This document shows positions 28,001-37,267 of a stretch of DNA of 64,000 bases, piece by piece. This DNA comes from Anabaena minutissima FACHB-250. GTDB lineage: Bacteria; Cyanobacteriota; Cyanobacteriia; Cyanobacteriales; Nostocaceae. The DNA is taken from positions 1 to 64,000 of the forward strand of contig NZ_JACJRG010000010.1 in assembly GCF_014697125.1 (NCBI RefSeq), given 5' to 3'. The notes beneath the pieces are model-generated. The model had not been told where the DNA came from, did no database searches, and saw nothing but the letters and a program-made list of their open reading frames with translations. The translations under genes were made by a program, and so were the position numbers. How positions within the stretch are numbered: the first letter of the stretch is position 1; each line of letters opens with the position of its first letter.

Positions 28001-30676
28001 CATTCCTTGCCGAGCGATCGCGATCGCCCCCAACACATCATTTTTGGCTGTATATGCCTGGATTTTAGTTTCGTAAATGCTAACTTGATCCAGTGGAGTT
28101 TTGGTTTGCTGCATCACAGTTTGGGCTAATTCCTCCATCTGACCATACGCACCGCAAAGGTAAGCAGCATCGGCGGCTAATTCGTGCAATGCCAAAGCTA
28201 AATCATATTGGCTTTGCCAGCAGTCGGCTCTCAATAAACTAATCCCAGTGGTCAAATACTCGATTGCTACCCAGTAAGCTGTAGAAGACTTGGCTTTTTG
28301 CCCTGCCAGTAGGTTGAGTTGTGCCAAGCGATCGCGATCGCCCTGGGCTGTAATTAGTTCTACCCCGATATTGAGTTGGTTGACAATTTCAAAAATGACT
28401 TCTTCTAGCTTAGTTTCTGAGGTATTGCTCAACAGTTGTTGACCAACTTTGAGGTGCATTGCGGCTTTCTGATTTGCCGGAATTAATGAATAAGCAGCTT
28501 GTTGAACGCGATCGTGGAGAAATTTGTAACTGATAGTTATTGAGCCTTTACCATTTGTGATTTGCGGGTTGTTCTCACAGGATAAGAAACTAGTGTTGAT
28601 CGCCGACTCATTCTGAAAAAATTTATACCCTTCCCCATTAGGTAAAATTAATTCATCCTTCAGGGCTGGCCAAAGAGCCAATACAGTCTCTGTTACAGAT
28701 TTTTCATACACTACAGACAGAGTTTCTAAATCAAATTCATTGCCGACACAGGCAGCCAATTTGAGAATATGCTGAGTCTGCGGTGGTAATTTATGGAGTT
28801 GCAGCGTGACAAACTCGACAACATCTTGTGTAAAAGAAAGTGTTCGGATTTGAGCCATATCACACTGCCAATTTCCTGTTCTAGTCGCAAACGTTATCAG
28901 CCCATCTTCATGCAGCGATTTGAGAAATTGATTAGTAAAAAATGGGTTGCCTTTGGTCTTTTGATACACTAGATTTGTAATAGCCAGTGCTTGTTCTGGT
29001 GAATATTTAAGTGTATCTGCAATCATCTCATTGAGTTCAGTCTGAGTGAGCAAAGAAAGGACAATGTTATTGACTGTAATCCTCTCTTGACGCATCTCCT
29101 CAATAGTCAACATCAGGGGATGCGCGGCACTTACTTCATTATCTCGATATGCTCCTATTACGAGCAAATAAGTGTTTCTGGCTTCACTCATCAACAGGTG
29201 CATCAGCTTTAACGAGCCAGAGTCTGCCCACTGTAAGTCATCCAGGAAAATGACGAGGGGATGTTCATGAGTTGTAAATACTTGAATGAATTTCTGAAAT
29301 AGCAGATTGAAGCGGCTTTGAACAGCACTGCCAGATAATTCAGGGACAGCAGGCTGTTGACCAATAATGCGTTCGAGTTCTGGAATTACCTCAATAATTA
29401 CCTGGCCACTCTCACCTAATGTGGCTAAAATGTTGCTCTTCCACTGTTCAATTTGAGCATCACTTTCTGTCAGCAATTGTGTCATTAAGTCTCGAAACGC
29501 TTGCACCAATGCTAAAAAAGGAATATTACGATTAAATTGATCGAATTTGCCTTTAATAAAATATCCTCGTCGTCGGGTAATGGGTTTGTGAACTTCGTTG
29601 ACAATTGCTGTTTTACCAATGCCAGAAGCACCTGCTATCAGCATTAATTCAGATGTTCCCTGACTCACGCGCTCAAAACTTGCTAGCAGCTTTGCGACTT
29701 CTACTTCGCGTCCATAAAGTTTTTCAGGAATGACAAAGCGATCGCAAACATCTTTTTGCCCTAGTGGGAACTGTAGAATATTGCCGCTTTCTTTTAATTC
29801 ATACAAACAAATTTCTAGATCATGCTTTAGTCCTAATGCACTCTGATAGCGGTTTTCAGCATTCTTTGCCATCAATTTATTGACGATGGCTGACAGTTGG
29901 GGAGGAATAGCAGGATTGAGATGATGAACAGCGGTTGGTTGTTTTGCTATATGGCAATGCACTAATTCCATCAAATCATGAGATTGAAATGGCAATTGTC
30001 CCGTTAATAGTTCATAGAAGGTGACTCCAAGAGAATAGAAGTCAGTGCGGTAATCAATCCCCCGGTTCATGCGCCCTGTTTGTTCGGGGGAAAGATAGGC
30101 GAGAGTTCCTTCTAAAACAGTCGGGCTGGTTGAAAGTTGGGTTTCTCTGGTTAATAACGAAGCAATGCTAAAGTCGATGAGTCGCACTTGCTTGGTAGTG
30201 GGATGAATCAGAATATTCGCTGGCTTGATATCCTTGTGGATAATTTGATAATGGTAGAGATCAGCCAGGATATCGGCAAGCGCGATCGCCATCTGTAAAA
30301 ACTCAATCAAGAAATGAGGATGTACAGTTAAGGAATTTTTCTGATTATCTGTTTGATGGCATACTTTCCTTCTTAAAGCAGTGTACTCCTTCAAAGAAAT
30401 TCCACCAAAGTCCTCCAAAATCAGGGCAAGCCGATTTTGAAAATTTTCTAGACTATATATCCGAACCACACCGGGGACATTTAAAATATTTGCAATTGCG
30501 TACTGATTCTTGAATTGAGCCAATTCAATGGGACTGGGATAGGCACTTTTAAGGAGTTTAATCACAATTGGGGTTTGATCCGATTCTCGCCAACCTCGGT
30601 AAACCAGAGTGCGGGTACTAGTATAAATAAGTTCACCAATGCGATAGCCAGGAATATCAATTCGATTCTCTACCAT
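25049..30676 (-). CDS. Giant Ser/Thr kinase - AAA ATPase - GAF - histidine kinase
   Basis: About 1875 residues, started at the ATG at 30674-30676 (MVENRIDIPGYRIGELIY) because the kinase fold begins there; a GTG 57 bp upstream is possible. Order: Ser/Thr kinase (about 10-300) with catalytic HKDIKPANILIH and LIDFSIAS in place of the usual DFG; AAA-type ATPase with Walker A AGASGIGKTAIVNEV and Walker B FLDDLQWAD; a long helical TPR-like middle; GAF (about 1420-1590); coiled coil; HisKA with AGIAHEINNPINFIYGN; HATPase_c with GTGLGLSISYSIVEKHGG. It should be a cytoplasmic sensor linking Ser/Thr and His phosphorylation. Such fusions are known in Nostocales; the signal is unknown. No receiver domain or cognate regulator adjoins it. 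Confidence 0.92.
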   Translation of the reverse strand: MVENRIDIPGYRIGELIYTSTRTLVYRGWRESDQTPIVIKLLKSAYPSPIELAQFKNQYAIANILNVPGVVRIYSLENFQNRLALILEDFGGISLKEYTALRRKVCHQTDNQKNSLTVHPHFLIEFLQMAIALADILADLYHYQIIHKDIKPANILIHPTTKQVRLIDFSIASLLTRETQLSTSPTVLEGTLAYLSPEQTGRMNRGIDYRTDFYSLGVTFYELLTGQLPFQSHDLMELVHCHIAKQPTAVHHLNPAIPPQLSAIVNKLMAKNAENRYQSALGLKHDLEICLYELKESGNILQFPLGQKDVCDRFVIPEKLYGREVEVAKLLASFERVSQGTSELMLIAGASGIGKTAIVNEVHKPITRRRGYFIKGKFDQFNRNIPFLALVQAFRDLMTQLLTESDAQIEQWKSNILATLGESGQVIIEVIPELERIIGQQPAVPELSGSAVQSRFNLLFQKFIQVFTTHEHPLVIFLDDLQWADSGSLKLMHLLMSEARNTYLLVIGAYRDNEVSAAHPLMLTIEEMRQERITVNNIVLSLLTQTELNEMIADTLKYSPEQALAITNLVYQKTKGNPFFTNQFLKSLHEDGLITFATRTGNWQCDMAQIRTLSFTQDVVEFVTLQLHKLPPQTQHILKLAACVGNEFDLETLSVVYEKSVTETVLALWPALKDELILPNGEGYKFFQNESAINTSFLSCENNPQITNGKGSITISYKFLHDRVQQAAYSLIPANQKAAMHLKVGQQLLSNTSETKLEEVIFEIVNQLNIGVELITAQGDRDRLAQLNLLAGQKAKSSTAYWVAIEYLTTGISLLRADCWQSQYDLALALHELAADAAYLCGAYGQMEELAQTVMQQTKTPLDQVSIYETKIQAYTAKNDVLGAIAIARQGMSQFGLVFPDIPTPQDIQQALEEIAALIAGHEIAQLVNLPLMTATDKLAISRIVANVAPAVYISEPNLFPLLILSQIKASIQYGNAPFSAFCYACYGILLNGILQDIETADQVGNLALALTNKFNISDIKPTVFYVVGAFITYLKSPLQKSLQLMLEGYKIALETGNLYYVGFNTKEICQYSYFMGRELNSLEQEMRAYTHVLESCNQGTTLNYCRIFWQAVLNLLGKAENLCNLQGEALNEAEFVTQLINAKEFTGLHYFSLHKLILCYLFENLPQAVETAAQAREYLVAGTGYATVPIFYFYDSLTALAEYSQATVSQPERLLERVTENQSKMQTWAHHAPMNYLHKFELVKAEQCRVLKQMGQAVDLYERAITGAKLNGYLQEEALANELAARFYQEWNKEAIAQIYLANAYYCYLNWGAVAKVEHLENQYPQLLVGIYQQQEPSSSSCNRITTIGLGHSSSSVTEALDLATVIKASHALAGEIELEKLLTALMQVVIENAGAEKSVLLLLQEDNWVVAAQKSSKATIETGIANETNQSLHSEKQLGKNLGVINLHSLPLSDSQDVPKAVVNYVSRTCETLVLDDARIEITFANDPYIIEEQPKSLLCTPIHNRGKLIGILYLENSLTTGAFTQQRLEVLHLLTAQAAISLQNAILYNNLALAKSQLEEYSHSLEHKVQQRTQELHEKNQHLSETLDKLQHTQTQLIQTEKMSSLGQMMAGIAHEINNPINFIYGNLTHANEYLQQMLHIVNLYHHYYPQPFLEIEEELEMIDLNFLKLDLTKMLESMKVGADRIRQIVLSLRNFARLDESDMKSVNLHEGMESTLLILHHRLEQKPHRPEINVIKKYANLPEVNCYASQINQVFMNILNNAIDALDLLFPKKAGVISNEDKQTKIPTIQISTKMFNSNAVIIQIIDNGVGMSEEVKQRLFDPFFTTKPVGEGTGLGLSISYSIVEKHGGQLSVISELGQGTEFSLLIPLT

Positions 30677-31566
30677 AAAAATTATTACTGCATAAATAAA
30701 TAATCCGAGTGTATTTTTCCCTAATCCACCCACTTGATCACAATTTATTCATCAATATTTCTGGTACTGCGAGTTTTGGTGACAGCAGCTAGCGTTCGTA
30801 TACACTAGCTGCGCTAACTCTTAGTTCACTCAACACTCAGCACTGAGTTTGATAAATTTTTGTAGTTTTGCCATCGCAGCTTGTAGGCACTGAATTTTAT
30901 TTGTTGCTTTTTTATACAAATACTCGTACTCGTATTATCTCTTAGTTTTTTCCATAAATCAAAGATGATTTATATAGGAATCCCATATATAGCAGTTAAA
31001 GCCAAAAATCATAGAAGATTTACGTAGTATAATTTTCAAAAAAATACTTTAATCAAAATAAAAAATACTGAGATAATTGCCATATTAAATATAGAAGAAC
31101 CGTAGATTAACCAATTTACAAGCCAGAGACAGAATGAATAAGATAGCTAAATTGATGAGTAACTCATAAGCTAGATAATCATCAAAAAGGAGAAGTATTT
31201 ATCAACTCATGAGATATTAAATCAATGAACAGTTATCACAGTTTCAATTGAGGATTTGATCCCACTGAAATACACCAATTGTATTCTTGAAGGACTCTGA
31301 CTCCCAACGGACAGCTATTCTTTAATTGTGCTGATAACTGTTTATCAGCCTATCTGTAAAATTCACATTTTGAATTGCATAAATGTTGAACAAGATAGGC
31401 GAAAAATAAGAGAAAATACTTGCCGCAGGTTACTTCTCTTCTAAGAGAGAGCTTGTATCCACGGGAAATCAAATTGCATTTGTTAGACCCTTTCCTCTGA
31501 GAGTGGTATACCAACTGGATCAACAAGTTGGTTAATTATCCATTGTCTATCTTTAGGAGCATTAAA
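30677..31566. other. Long AT-rich divergent spacer
   Basis: Nearly 900 bp separate the giant kinase from the helical-protein gene. No ORF with coding character is visible. CACTCAGCACTGAG-type repeats lie near 30830-30846. The downstream gene has a good ribosome site (TAGGAGC) at 31554-31560. Confidence 0.45.
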
Positions 31567-32310
31567 ATGAAATCAATTCTTGAGTTGATCGAAAAAAAGA
31601 ACCAGGAATATGCCCAGTTGCCATTCTTTCAGTATATGGAAGATGAGACAATTGACCCCCGGCAGAGGTTGGCATTTGCACCTGTAATTGCTCCACTGGC
31701 AATGGAGTTCAGTGAGTTGTGCAAAAGAGTTCTCAGAGATGAGCCAACGACCAATTACATTCAAGATATGGTCAATGTGCATACCCACGAAGAGCATTTC
31801 CATTGGCAATGGTTATTGGAAGACATGGAAAAGATGGGAATTGACTATCCTATGCGGTTTAGCGATGCAGTGCGATTCATTTGGAGTGAGCATACTCAGG
31901 TTTCCCGTTCCATGTTTCCTCTGTTCGAGCGGTATACTCATGGAGCGCATCCGATTATCAAATTAGTTGCCATAGAAGTCTCTGAAGTGACAGCAAATGT
32001 CTTTTTCCGTTCAACTATGTCTGCGGCACTGCAACTGCAAGAAACAATGGGAGCAGAGTTTCGTTATTTTGGAATGCGGCACAACCATATAGAAAATACT
32101 CACACTCTCCATACACCTGCTTCTCTGCAAGTAATGGCAGAGATTGAAGTGCCAGAGGAGATTCATCAGCAAATACTAGAATTTATTGATGTGGCGTTTG
32201 AGTATTTTGCCGACTTGATCAATGAGTTCCATGCTTATATTACAACTCATTCCTATCAAGAACCCTTTACTAGAGTTTATCAGTCAGAGCGATCGCTAAG
32301 TTCTGTCTAA
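31567..32310 (+). CDS. Heme-oxygenase-like helical protein, possible metal site
   Basis: A 247-residue all-helical protein. The ATG at 31567 is chosen because TAGGAGC lies seven bases upstream; an upstream alternative start has no such site. His/Glu clusters stand out: NVHTHEEHFHWQWLLEDMEKMG (about 77-98) and FGMRHNHIENTHTLH (about 175-190), with EVSEVTANVFF between. This pattern on a helical bundle suggests a heme-oxygenase/TenA-like fold, perhaps with a di-iron centre. I cannot name a reaction. It converges with the sulfite-oxidase-type gene, 59 bp away. Confidence 0.62.
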   Translation: MKSILELIEKKNQEYAQLPFFQYMEDETIDPRQRLAFAPVIAPLAMEFSELCKRVLRDEPTTNYIQDMVNVHTHEEHFHWQWLLEDMEKMGIDYPMRFSDAVRFIWSEHTQVSRSMFPLFERYTHGAHPIIKLVAIEVSEVTANVFFRSTMSAALQLQETMGAEFRYFGMRHNHIENTHTLHTPASLQVMAEIEVPEEIHQQILEFIDVAFEYFADLINEFHAYITTHSYQEPFTRVYQSERSLSSV

Positions 32311-32369
32311 GCTATCTGTGCATTTTTTCATTGATTATGCGATGGAGGAGGGAGATTTTGCTCTCTCCT

Positions 32370-33392
32370 CTATTTAGGGCTTGCTGATTTAATAGTAATT
32401 GCTACTGCATAAACAGCATTACGTTCTTCCTTAATTGGTTGAATTGCCCCATTACAGTCAGTGGCTCGACTCATCAAGTTATATTGTCCTGGCGTTGATG
32501 GAGTCCATTGAAATGTGAATCTTTGCCAGGCATATTGCAACCGTGCTTCAACTTCAGCAGCTTGCCAAGTAATGCCGTCATCCGTGCTGATATCAACTGA
32601 CTGGATACCACTGAATGCCCAAGCCCAGCCCCAAAGTGTTTGAGGTTGAAGATTTAATACCTCATTTTTGTGGGGATAAACAATTACAGACTCCGGTGCA
32701 ACTTCCCAAACGGGTTTTAAAGTTGCAGTATCCTTTCCCACTCGATCATTATAGAAGGTAGTTGTAAAAATTCCTGGCGATCGCCTATCTGTGACATAAA
32801 TATGCGAGAGCCATTTCACTGAGTTAGTGCCATAGTAACCTGGAACAACAAGCCGTAACGGGAAACCCCTCTCTGCCGATAAAGATTTTCCGTTTAGCTT
32901 ATACGCCAGTAGCACATCATTATCTAATGCTTTTTCGATAGGAATATCCTTAATATAGGAATTACTCGCAACTCCCTCGTAAATACCGTGATCAAGCCCT
33001 ACAAACCAGACATAATGTGCTTGATGTTTAACTTGCAATTGATTAAGAATTTTACCTAGAGAAACGCCTCCCCATGTAACATTAGTGATAAGTCTTGTCG
33101 GAATTTTGGGTTGGAGTGGGTTACCAGAACATTGGTGAAAAACGGTTAGTTCCTGATACTCTAGATTCAGCAAATTCTCATATGAAAATTCAATACTTTG
33201 CTCTATTAATCCGGAAATTTTTAACTTCCATTGAGCAATATCAATATTGGGAATTCCCAAATGACTGAGGACAAATAGATGGTTTTCAGCAGTAATAAAA
33301 GACTCAAGATCATGAACACATAATGGAAACTTTGCGATCATTCCCACATAACTCATGCTCTTTTTTTGTAAAAAATCATCTAACTCATTCAT
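32370..33392 (-). CDS. Sulfite-oxidase-type molybdopterin enzyme
   Basis: About 340 residues, started at the ATG at 33390-33392; a TTG eight codons upstream is less likely. It has the oxidoreductase molybdopterin domain (about 70-220) with the Mo-ligand cysteine in FHQCSGNPLQPK (usually QCAGN), the pterin-binding YEGVASNSYIKDIPIEKAL and LPLRLVVPGYYGTNSVKW-type blocks, and the C-terminal Mo-co dimerisation domain (about 235-335, SGIQSVDISTDDGITWQ). There is no signal peptide, so it would be cytoplasmic unless exported with a partner. Sulfite or a related S/N-oxide could be the substrate. Confidence 0.86.
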   Translation of the reverse strand: MNELDDFLQKKSMSYVGMIAKFPLCVHDLESFITAENHLFVLSHLGIPNIDIAQWKLKISGLIEQSIEFSYENLLNLEYQELTVFHQCSGNPLQPKIPTRLITNVTWGGVSLGKILNQLQVKHQAHYVWFVGLDHGIYEGVASNSYIKDIPIEKALDNDVLLAYKLNGKSLSAERGFPLRLVVPGYYGTNSVKWLSHIYVTDRRSPGIFTTTFYNDRVGKDTATLKPVWEVAPESVIVYPHKNEVLNLQPQTLWGWAWAFSGIQSVDISTDDGITWQAAEVEARLQYAWQRFTFQWTPSTPGQYNLMSRATDCNGAIQPIKEERNAVYAVAITIKSASPK

Positions 33393-33550
33393 TTTATCAA
33401 TAAGTAAGTTTGTCAAGTTAGCAAAATTCTTTTTTTAACCCAGGCAATACTTTTTATCGCTTTTTATTCCCTTGTTTCCTAATTTTACTGCTTGATTTTA
33501 GGGGGTGGTTTTTCGTTTTCTTTAGACTTCCTGAAAAATCCCTATTAAAT

Positions 33551-36265
33551 TTACCTAGCAAGTTTAATAGGGATCTCAATCCAAAACTCTGTACCCATGC
33601 CAACTTCTGAGACACAATCTATAGTCCCACCGTGTTTTTCAACAACAATCTGGTAGCTGATAGCTAGTCCTAATCCTGTACCCTTACCTACTGATTTAGT
33701 AGTGAAAAATGGGTCAAAAATCCGGTTTTTCAATTCTTGATTCATACCTAGCCCATTGTCTGCAATGCGAATCAACAGACGGTAATTATCTAGAGATATT
33801 TGAGTCGAAATACAAATTTCTGGTTTAATCGATTTATTTTCTAATCCCTGTTCCTCTAGAGCATCAATGGCATTAGATAGAATATTCATAAAGACTTGAT
33901 TCATCTGTCCGGCGTAGCATTCTACTAATGGTAAGTCGCCATAGTCTTTGATGACTTTAATCCCAGAGAAATCAGGATTCGCTTTGAGACGATGCTGCAA
34001 AATCAATAAAGTATTATTTATACCTTCATGGATGTTAACTAACTTATTTTCAGATTCATCTAGCCGGGAAAAATTGCGTAATGACAAAACTATAGACCGG
34101 ATACGCTCTGCACCTACCTGCATAGAAGAGATAATTTTAGGCAAGTCTTCTATAACAAAATCTAAATCTATGCCTTCTAGTGCTTGAGAAATTTTATTAT
34201 GGGGTTGAGGATAGTAACTTTGATAGAGTGCTAAAAGTTCTAATAATTGTTGCGTATATTCATTAGCATGGCAGAGGTTGCCGTGAATAAAGTTGACAGG
34301 GTTGTTAATTTCATGGGCTATACCTGCAACTAATTGTCCCAAACTAGACATTTTTTCATTTTGAATCAGTTTTGTTTGAGTTTCTTGTAATTCTATCAAA
34401 GTCTTTTCTAACTGTGCCGCTTGAGCTTTCGCGGCATTTCCCGCTAGACACCTTTGTTCGTAAAGTTCTGCTTGATAAATAGCGATCGCAGCTTGATCTG
34501 CTAACTGTTGTAATAAATCTATTTCTGCCTCTTGCCAATCTCTAGGCGCATCACATTGATGAGCAATGAGTAATCCCCAAAGTTTTTGCCCCATATTAAT
34601 GGGAACAATTAAGTTAGCTTGTACTTGCAAACTCTGCAAAAAATCTTGATGACAAGCACTCAAAGAAGCAGTGGCAATATTATTAATTGCTCTGACCCTA
34701 CCTCGACCATAAAGATGGGTATACTCTTCAGGTAAGCACCCCAACGGCATTTTGCATCCTAAAACTGAATCCCAATCACCATTTAGTTCTTCAACAATTA
34801 CCTCACCATTAAATTCACCTAACATTTGATAAATCAAGAGTCGGTCAGAATTGAGCAGGGAACGAACTTGCTCAACAATAGTTTGTAGGGTAGTTTGTAA
34901 ATCTAAGGTACTGCGGATTTGCTCGGTAACTTGTTTAATTACCTTGGTAATTAAGAATGATTTCTCTAATTCGGCAGTTTGCTCTTTAACCCGACATTCT
35001 AAGTCAATGTTAAGTGTTTGTAGCTGTTGATTTGTATTTTGCTGTTGAAGAGCAACCGCAAAATCAGCAGCCAGGCTTTGTCCTAGAGAAATTTCTGCTG
35101 CACTCCATTGAGGTGCTTGACCTTTTTTTTGCTCACACCACATCTCGAAAGAAATCTGCGGTAGTCGTTGGCGTTGATTATGTTCGCATCGTCCAGCCCA
35201 TAAAATTTGTGTGTCCCATTCTGGGCGAAAAATACTCATGACTCCGATCAAACGTTGGCGATAGTGTAGAGGCATCACCAACATTCCCCGAATCGGAGTA
35301 GACTCAAACGCAAAAGCTAAAATCTGTAAATGTGTTTCTTTGTAAAGGTCAGAAATAGCCCAAACATCACCCGGTTGGGATTTATTTATCCAATATTGCC
35401 ATACGGGATGCTGTTCAATCAAACTGTTGGCTGATTCGGAAATGAGACTGGGTTGTTCACCCCAGATATATAGTTTCTGAGTTCTACCAATATAAAGTCT
35501 GCCACCTGTGCCACCTAAAATATTGATAGTTGCTTCTAGAGCTGACTGCAATTCTATTTGTGTTTGCTGATGTAAAAGTGTATTGACGTGGTTAATAATG
35601 GCTTCTCGTCGTTTTTGGTTGCGAGTTTCCGCCAAGAGGTTGCTTTGAGCGATCGCGATCGCGACTTGATCAGTAATTTGCTGAACTAATTTCAGTTCCC
35701 GCTTTAAAATGGTGCGTGATTGACTGTGGTGTGATACCAACAATCCCCATAATTCTGGCTGTGCAGTTGGTTTTTGCAGGTCAGATAATAAAATTGGTAC
35801 AACTAAAGAAGACTGCACACCCATCGCCTGTAAGTATTGTATATGGCATGAATCTACTCGGCGATAGTAGATATTTTGATTTAACTGAGTTTGTGTTTCA
35901 TCTTGTGATTTTAAGGACGATAGCCCAATTGTGCCACTAACCACATCGACAATTGAGCGTTGTTTTGCTAAGAGAAACATCCGTCTCACCTCTTGGGGGA
36001 TATCACCTGCGGGAAAATGTAACCCCAATAAAGATGGTAAACGTTGTTCATGAAGAGATTCAGCAATGACTTTGCCGTTACCATCAGGATCAAACTGATA
36101 CAACATTACCCGATCTGTAGCTAAAAACTCCCGAATTTCAACAACTGTAGCGGTTAGAATTTCTTGTAGTTCTAGCGATCGCCTAATCCGGTTGGTGATC
36201 CGATATAATAAATTCTCTTGCTCGAAATTAAGTGAAAAATTACTTAACCTATCAGTAAATTGCAT
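33551..36265 (-). CDS. Multi-GAF histidine kinase with phytochrome-type Cys-His
   Basis: 904 residues, soluble. GAF1 (about 20-210) has FPAGDIPQEVRRMF and a Cys140-His141 pair in DSCHIQYLQAMGV, the position where phytochromes and cyanobacteriochromes attach bilin. A weaker GAF-like region spans 225-410. GAF3 (about 440-600) has Cys538-His539 in SLSACHQDFLQSLQVQANL, another candidate attachment site. A coiled coil leads to HisKA with phosphoacceptor His651 (AGIAHEINNPVNF) and HATPase_c ending near 900 (GTGLGLAISYQIV). There is no PHY domain or receiver. The kinase half is close to that of the giant kinase at 25-30.7 kb. Light sensing is inferred, not shown. Confidence 0.9.
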   Translation of the reverse strand: MQFTDRLSNFSLNFEQENLLYRITNRIRRSLELQEILTATVVEIREFLATDRVMLYQFDPDGNGKVIAESLHEQRLPSLLGLHFPAGDIPQEVRRMFLLAKQRSIVDVVSGTIGLSSLKSQDETQTQLNQNIYYRRVDSCHIQYLQAMGVQSSLVVPILLSDLQKPTAQPELWGLLVSHHSQSRTILKRELKLVQQITDQVAIAIAQSNLLAETRNQKRREAIINHVNTLLHQQTQIELQSALEATINILGGTGGRLYIGRTQKLYIWGEQPSLISESANSLIEQHPVWQYWINKSQPGDVWAISDLYKETHLQILAFAFESTPIRGMLVMPLHYRQRLIGVMSIFRPEWDTQILWAGRCEHNQRQRLPQISFEMWCEQKKGQAPQWSAAEISLGQSLAADFAVALQQQNTNQQLQTLNIDLECRVKEQTAELEKSFLITKVIKQVTEQIRSTLDLQTTLQTIVEQVRSLLNSDRLLIYQMLGEFNGEVIVEELNGDWDSVLGCKMPLGCLPEEYTHLYGRGRVRAINNIATASLSACHQDFLQSLQVQANLIVPINMGQKLWGLLIAHQCDAPRDWQEAEIDLLQQLADQAAIAIYQAELYEQRCLAGNAAKAQAAQLEKTLIELQETQTKLIQNEKMSSLGQLVAGIAHEINNPVNFIHGNLCHANEYTQQLLELLALYQSYYPQPHNKISQALEGIDLDFVIEDLPKIISSMQVGAERIRSIVLSLRNFSRLDESENKLVNIHEGINNTLLILQHRLKANPDFSGIKVIKDYGDLPLVECYAGQMNQVFMNILSNAIDALEEQGLENKSIKPEICISTQISLDNYRLLIRIADNGLGMNQELKNRIFDPFFTTKSVGKGTGLGLAISYQIVVEKHGGTIDCVSEVGMGTEFWIEIPIKLAR

Positions 36266-36493
36266 TACTCAGTGTACCTAACAAGATAAAATTTTTGGCC
36301 TCATCTTACCCAACATGAAACTAAAATATTTTTACCCTGAGTGGCTAATGATAGAAAGGTAAAAATTTTAATAATAATTTATCTGATTTTATCTTGTTAA
36401 TCCGGCTATGAATCCAGTAAAAATATCTAAATAATACAACTTAAATATTTTTATATTTACCAAGATATTAGCCAAAAATAGAGGTTGCCTAGT

Positions 36494-36711
36494 TTTTGCC
36501 TAACAGCCTCACAAAAGAGCTTTCTTGACCGTGCTAATTTTAGATGGAAGAAAAGCTGTGTTGGACGGGGTTTTCGGCTTGTAGCAAGTGACGTTTCTAG
36601 GTTGGAAAACCTGCCTACAGAACTTTTGTCTACGACACGCTACGCATAGCTTGCTTCCACGAAGTGGTACGCAAAATCTAAAATCCAAAATTAGTTGACT
36701 GTTAGGCAAAA
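36494..36711. repeat. MITE-like element with TTTTGCCTAACAG ends
   Basis: TTTTGCCTAACAG (36494-36506) and CTGTTAGGCAAAA (36699-36711) are perfect 13-bp inverted ends of a 218-bp non-coding unit. It encloses the repeat copy at 36566-36684. Confidence 0.75.
36566..36684 (+). repeat. Large inverted repeat around NADAR gene, left arm
   Basis: About 119 bp whose reverse complement matches 37352-37471 with few differences, including the shared stretch GTGTCGTAGACAAAA and GTACCACTTCGTGG. The arms point toward each other across the NADAR gene. Confidence 0.8.
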
Positions 36712-36775
36712 CATCAAGCCCTATTTTTAAAGGAAAGAAAATTATAAAATTTTTCTCCAAAGTTTGGTCATAAAA

Positions 36776-37267
36776 TTAACCTTTTTCTCCCAAATAATCA
36801 CCAGATAATACTGTTAATAGTTGTAGCTGACGGAGGTCTTCACGTACACTCATCAAAACTTTACCGAGATGATTTTGACCAGTGTTATCTGCACCACAAC
36901 CCCAAAAATAATCAGTCGGTGAATTTTCTACTAAAACTTCATTCCCCGTACTCAAAAGAATTTCTCGAATATCACTATGGGTGAGAAACTTTTTTAATAC
37001 GGCTTCTCGCATAACTTGGGTTTTGACTAAATCCCAATCTAAGCGTAGTCTGCGGCTACTACATCGACCCAAAGCAGCAGCGTCTTCTGGGGTTTTGGCT
37101 GCACGAATCACGGGGATAATGACGGCATCGACACTACCAACAAACTTTTGTGCTTGATAGAAATGCTCTACCGTTGACCAGTAACTACCGTGAATTTCAA
37201 TACCGTGAGGAGAAAAGTTAGAAAAACAGCCGAAAGGTTGCCAAGCTTTATAAAAGTAAATGGTCAT
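36776..37267 (-). CDS. NADAR (YbiA-like) family protein
   Basis: A 163-residue NADAR/DUF1768 protein. The family motifs are PFGCFSNFSPHGIEI, YWSTVEHFYQAQKF (about 29-43), RCSSRRLRLDWDLVKTQVM, and NSPTDYFWGCGADNTGQNHLGKVLM near the end, all intact. Members act as N-glycosidases on riboflavin-pathway intermediates or reverse ADP-ribosylation of guanine; which applies here is not readable. The ATG (37265-37267) is clear. It stands alone between two inverted copies of a 120-bp repeat, with a TIR-like gene 3 kb away. It may be an accessory gene. Confidence 0.88.
   Translation of the reverse strand: MTIYFYKAWQPFGCFSNFSPHGIEIHGSYWSTVEHFYQAQKFVGSVDAVIIPVIRAAKTPEDAAALGRCSSRRLRLDWDLVKTQVMREAVLKKFLTHSDIREILLSTGNEVLVENSPTDYFWGCGADNTGQNHLGKVLMSVREDLRQLQLLTVLSGDYLGEKG

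Larger units (their letters stand above)
36266..36775. other. Spacer containing a miniature element
   Basis: No gene is supported. An AT-rich stretch (36266-36490) leads into a 218-bp terminal-inverted-repeat element (36494-36711), inside which lies one arm of a large inverted repeat. The end of the NADAR gene follows. Confidence 0.5.
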
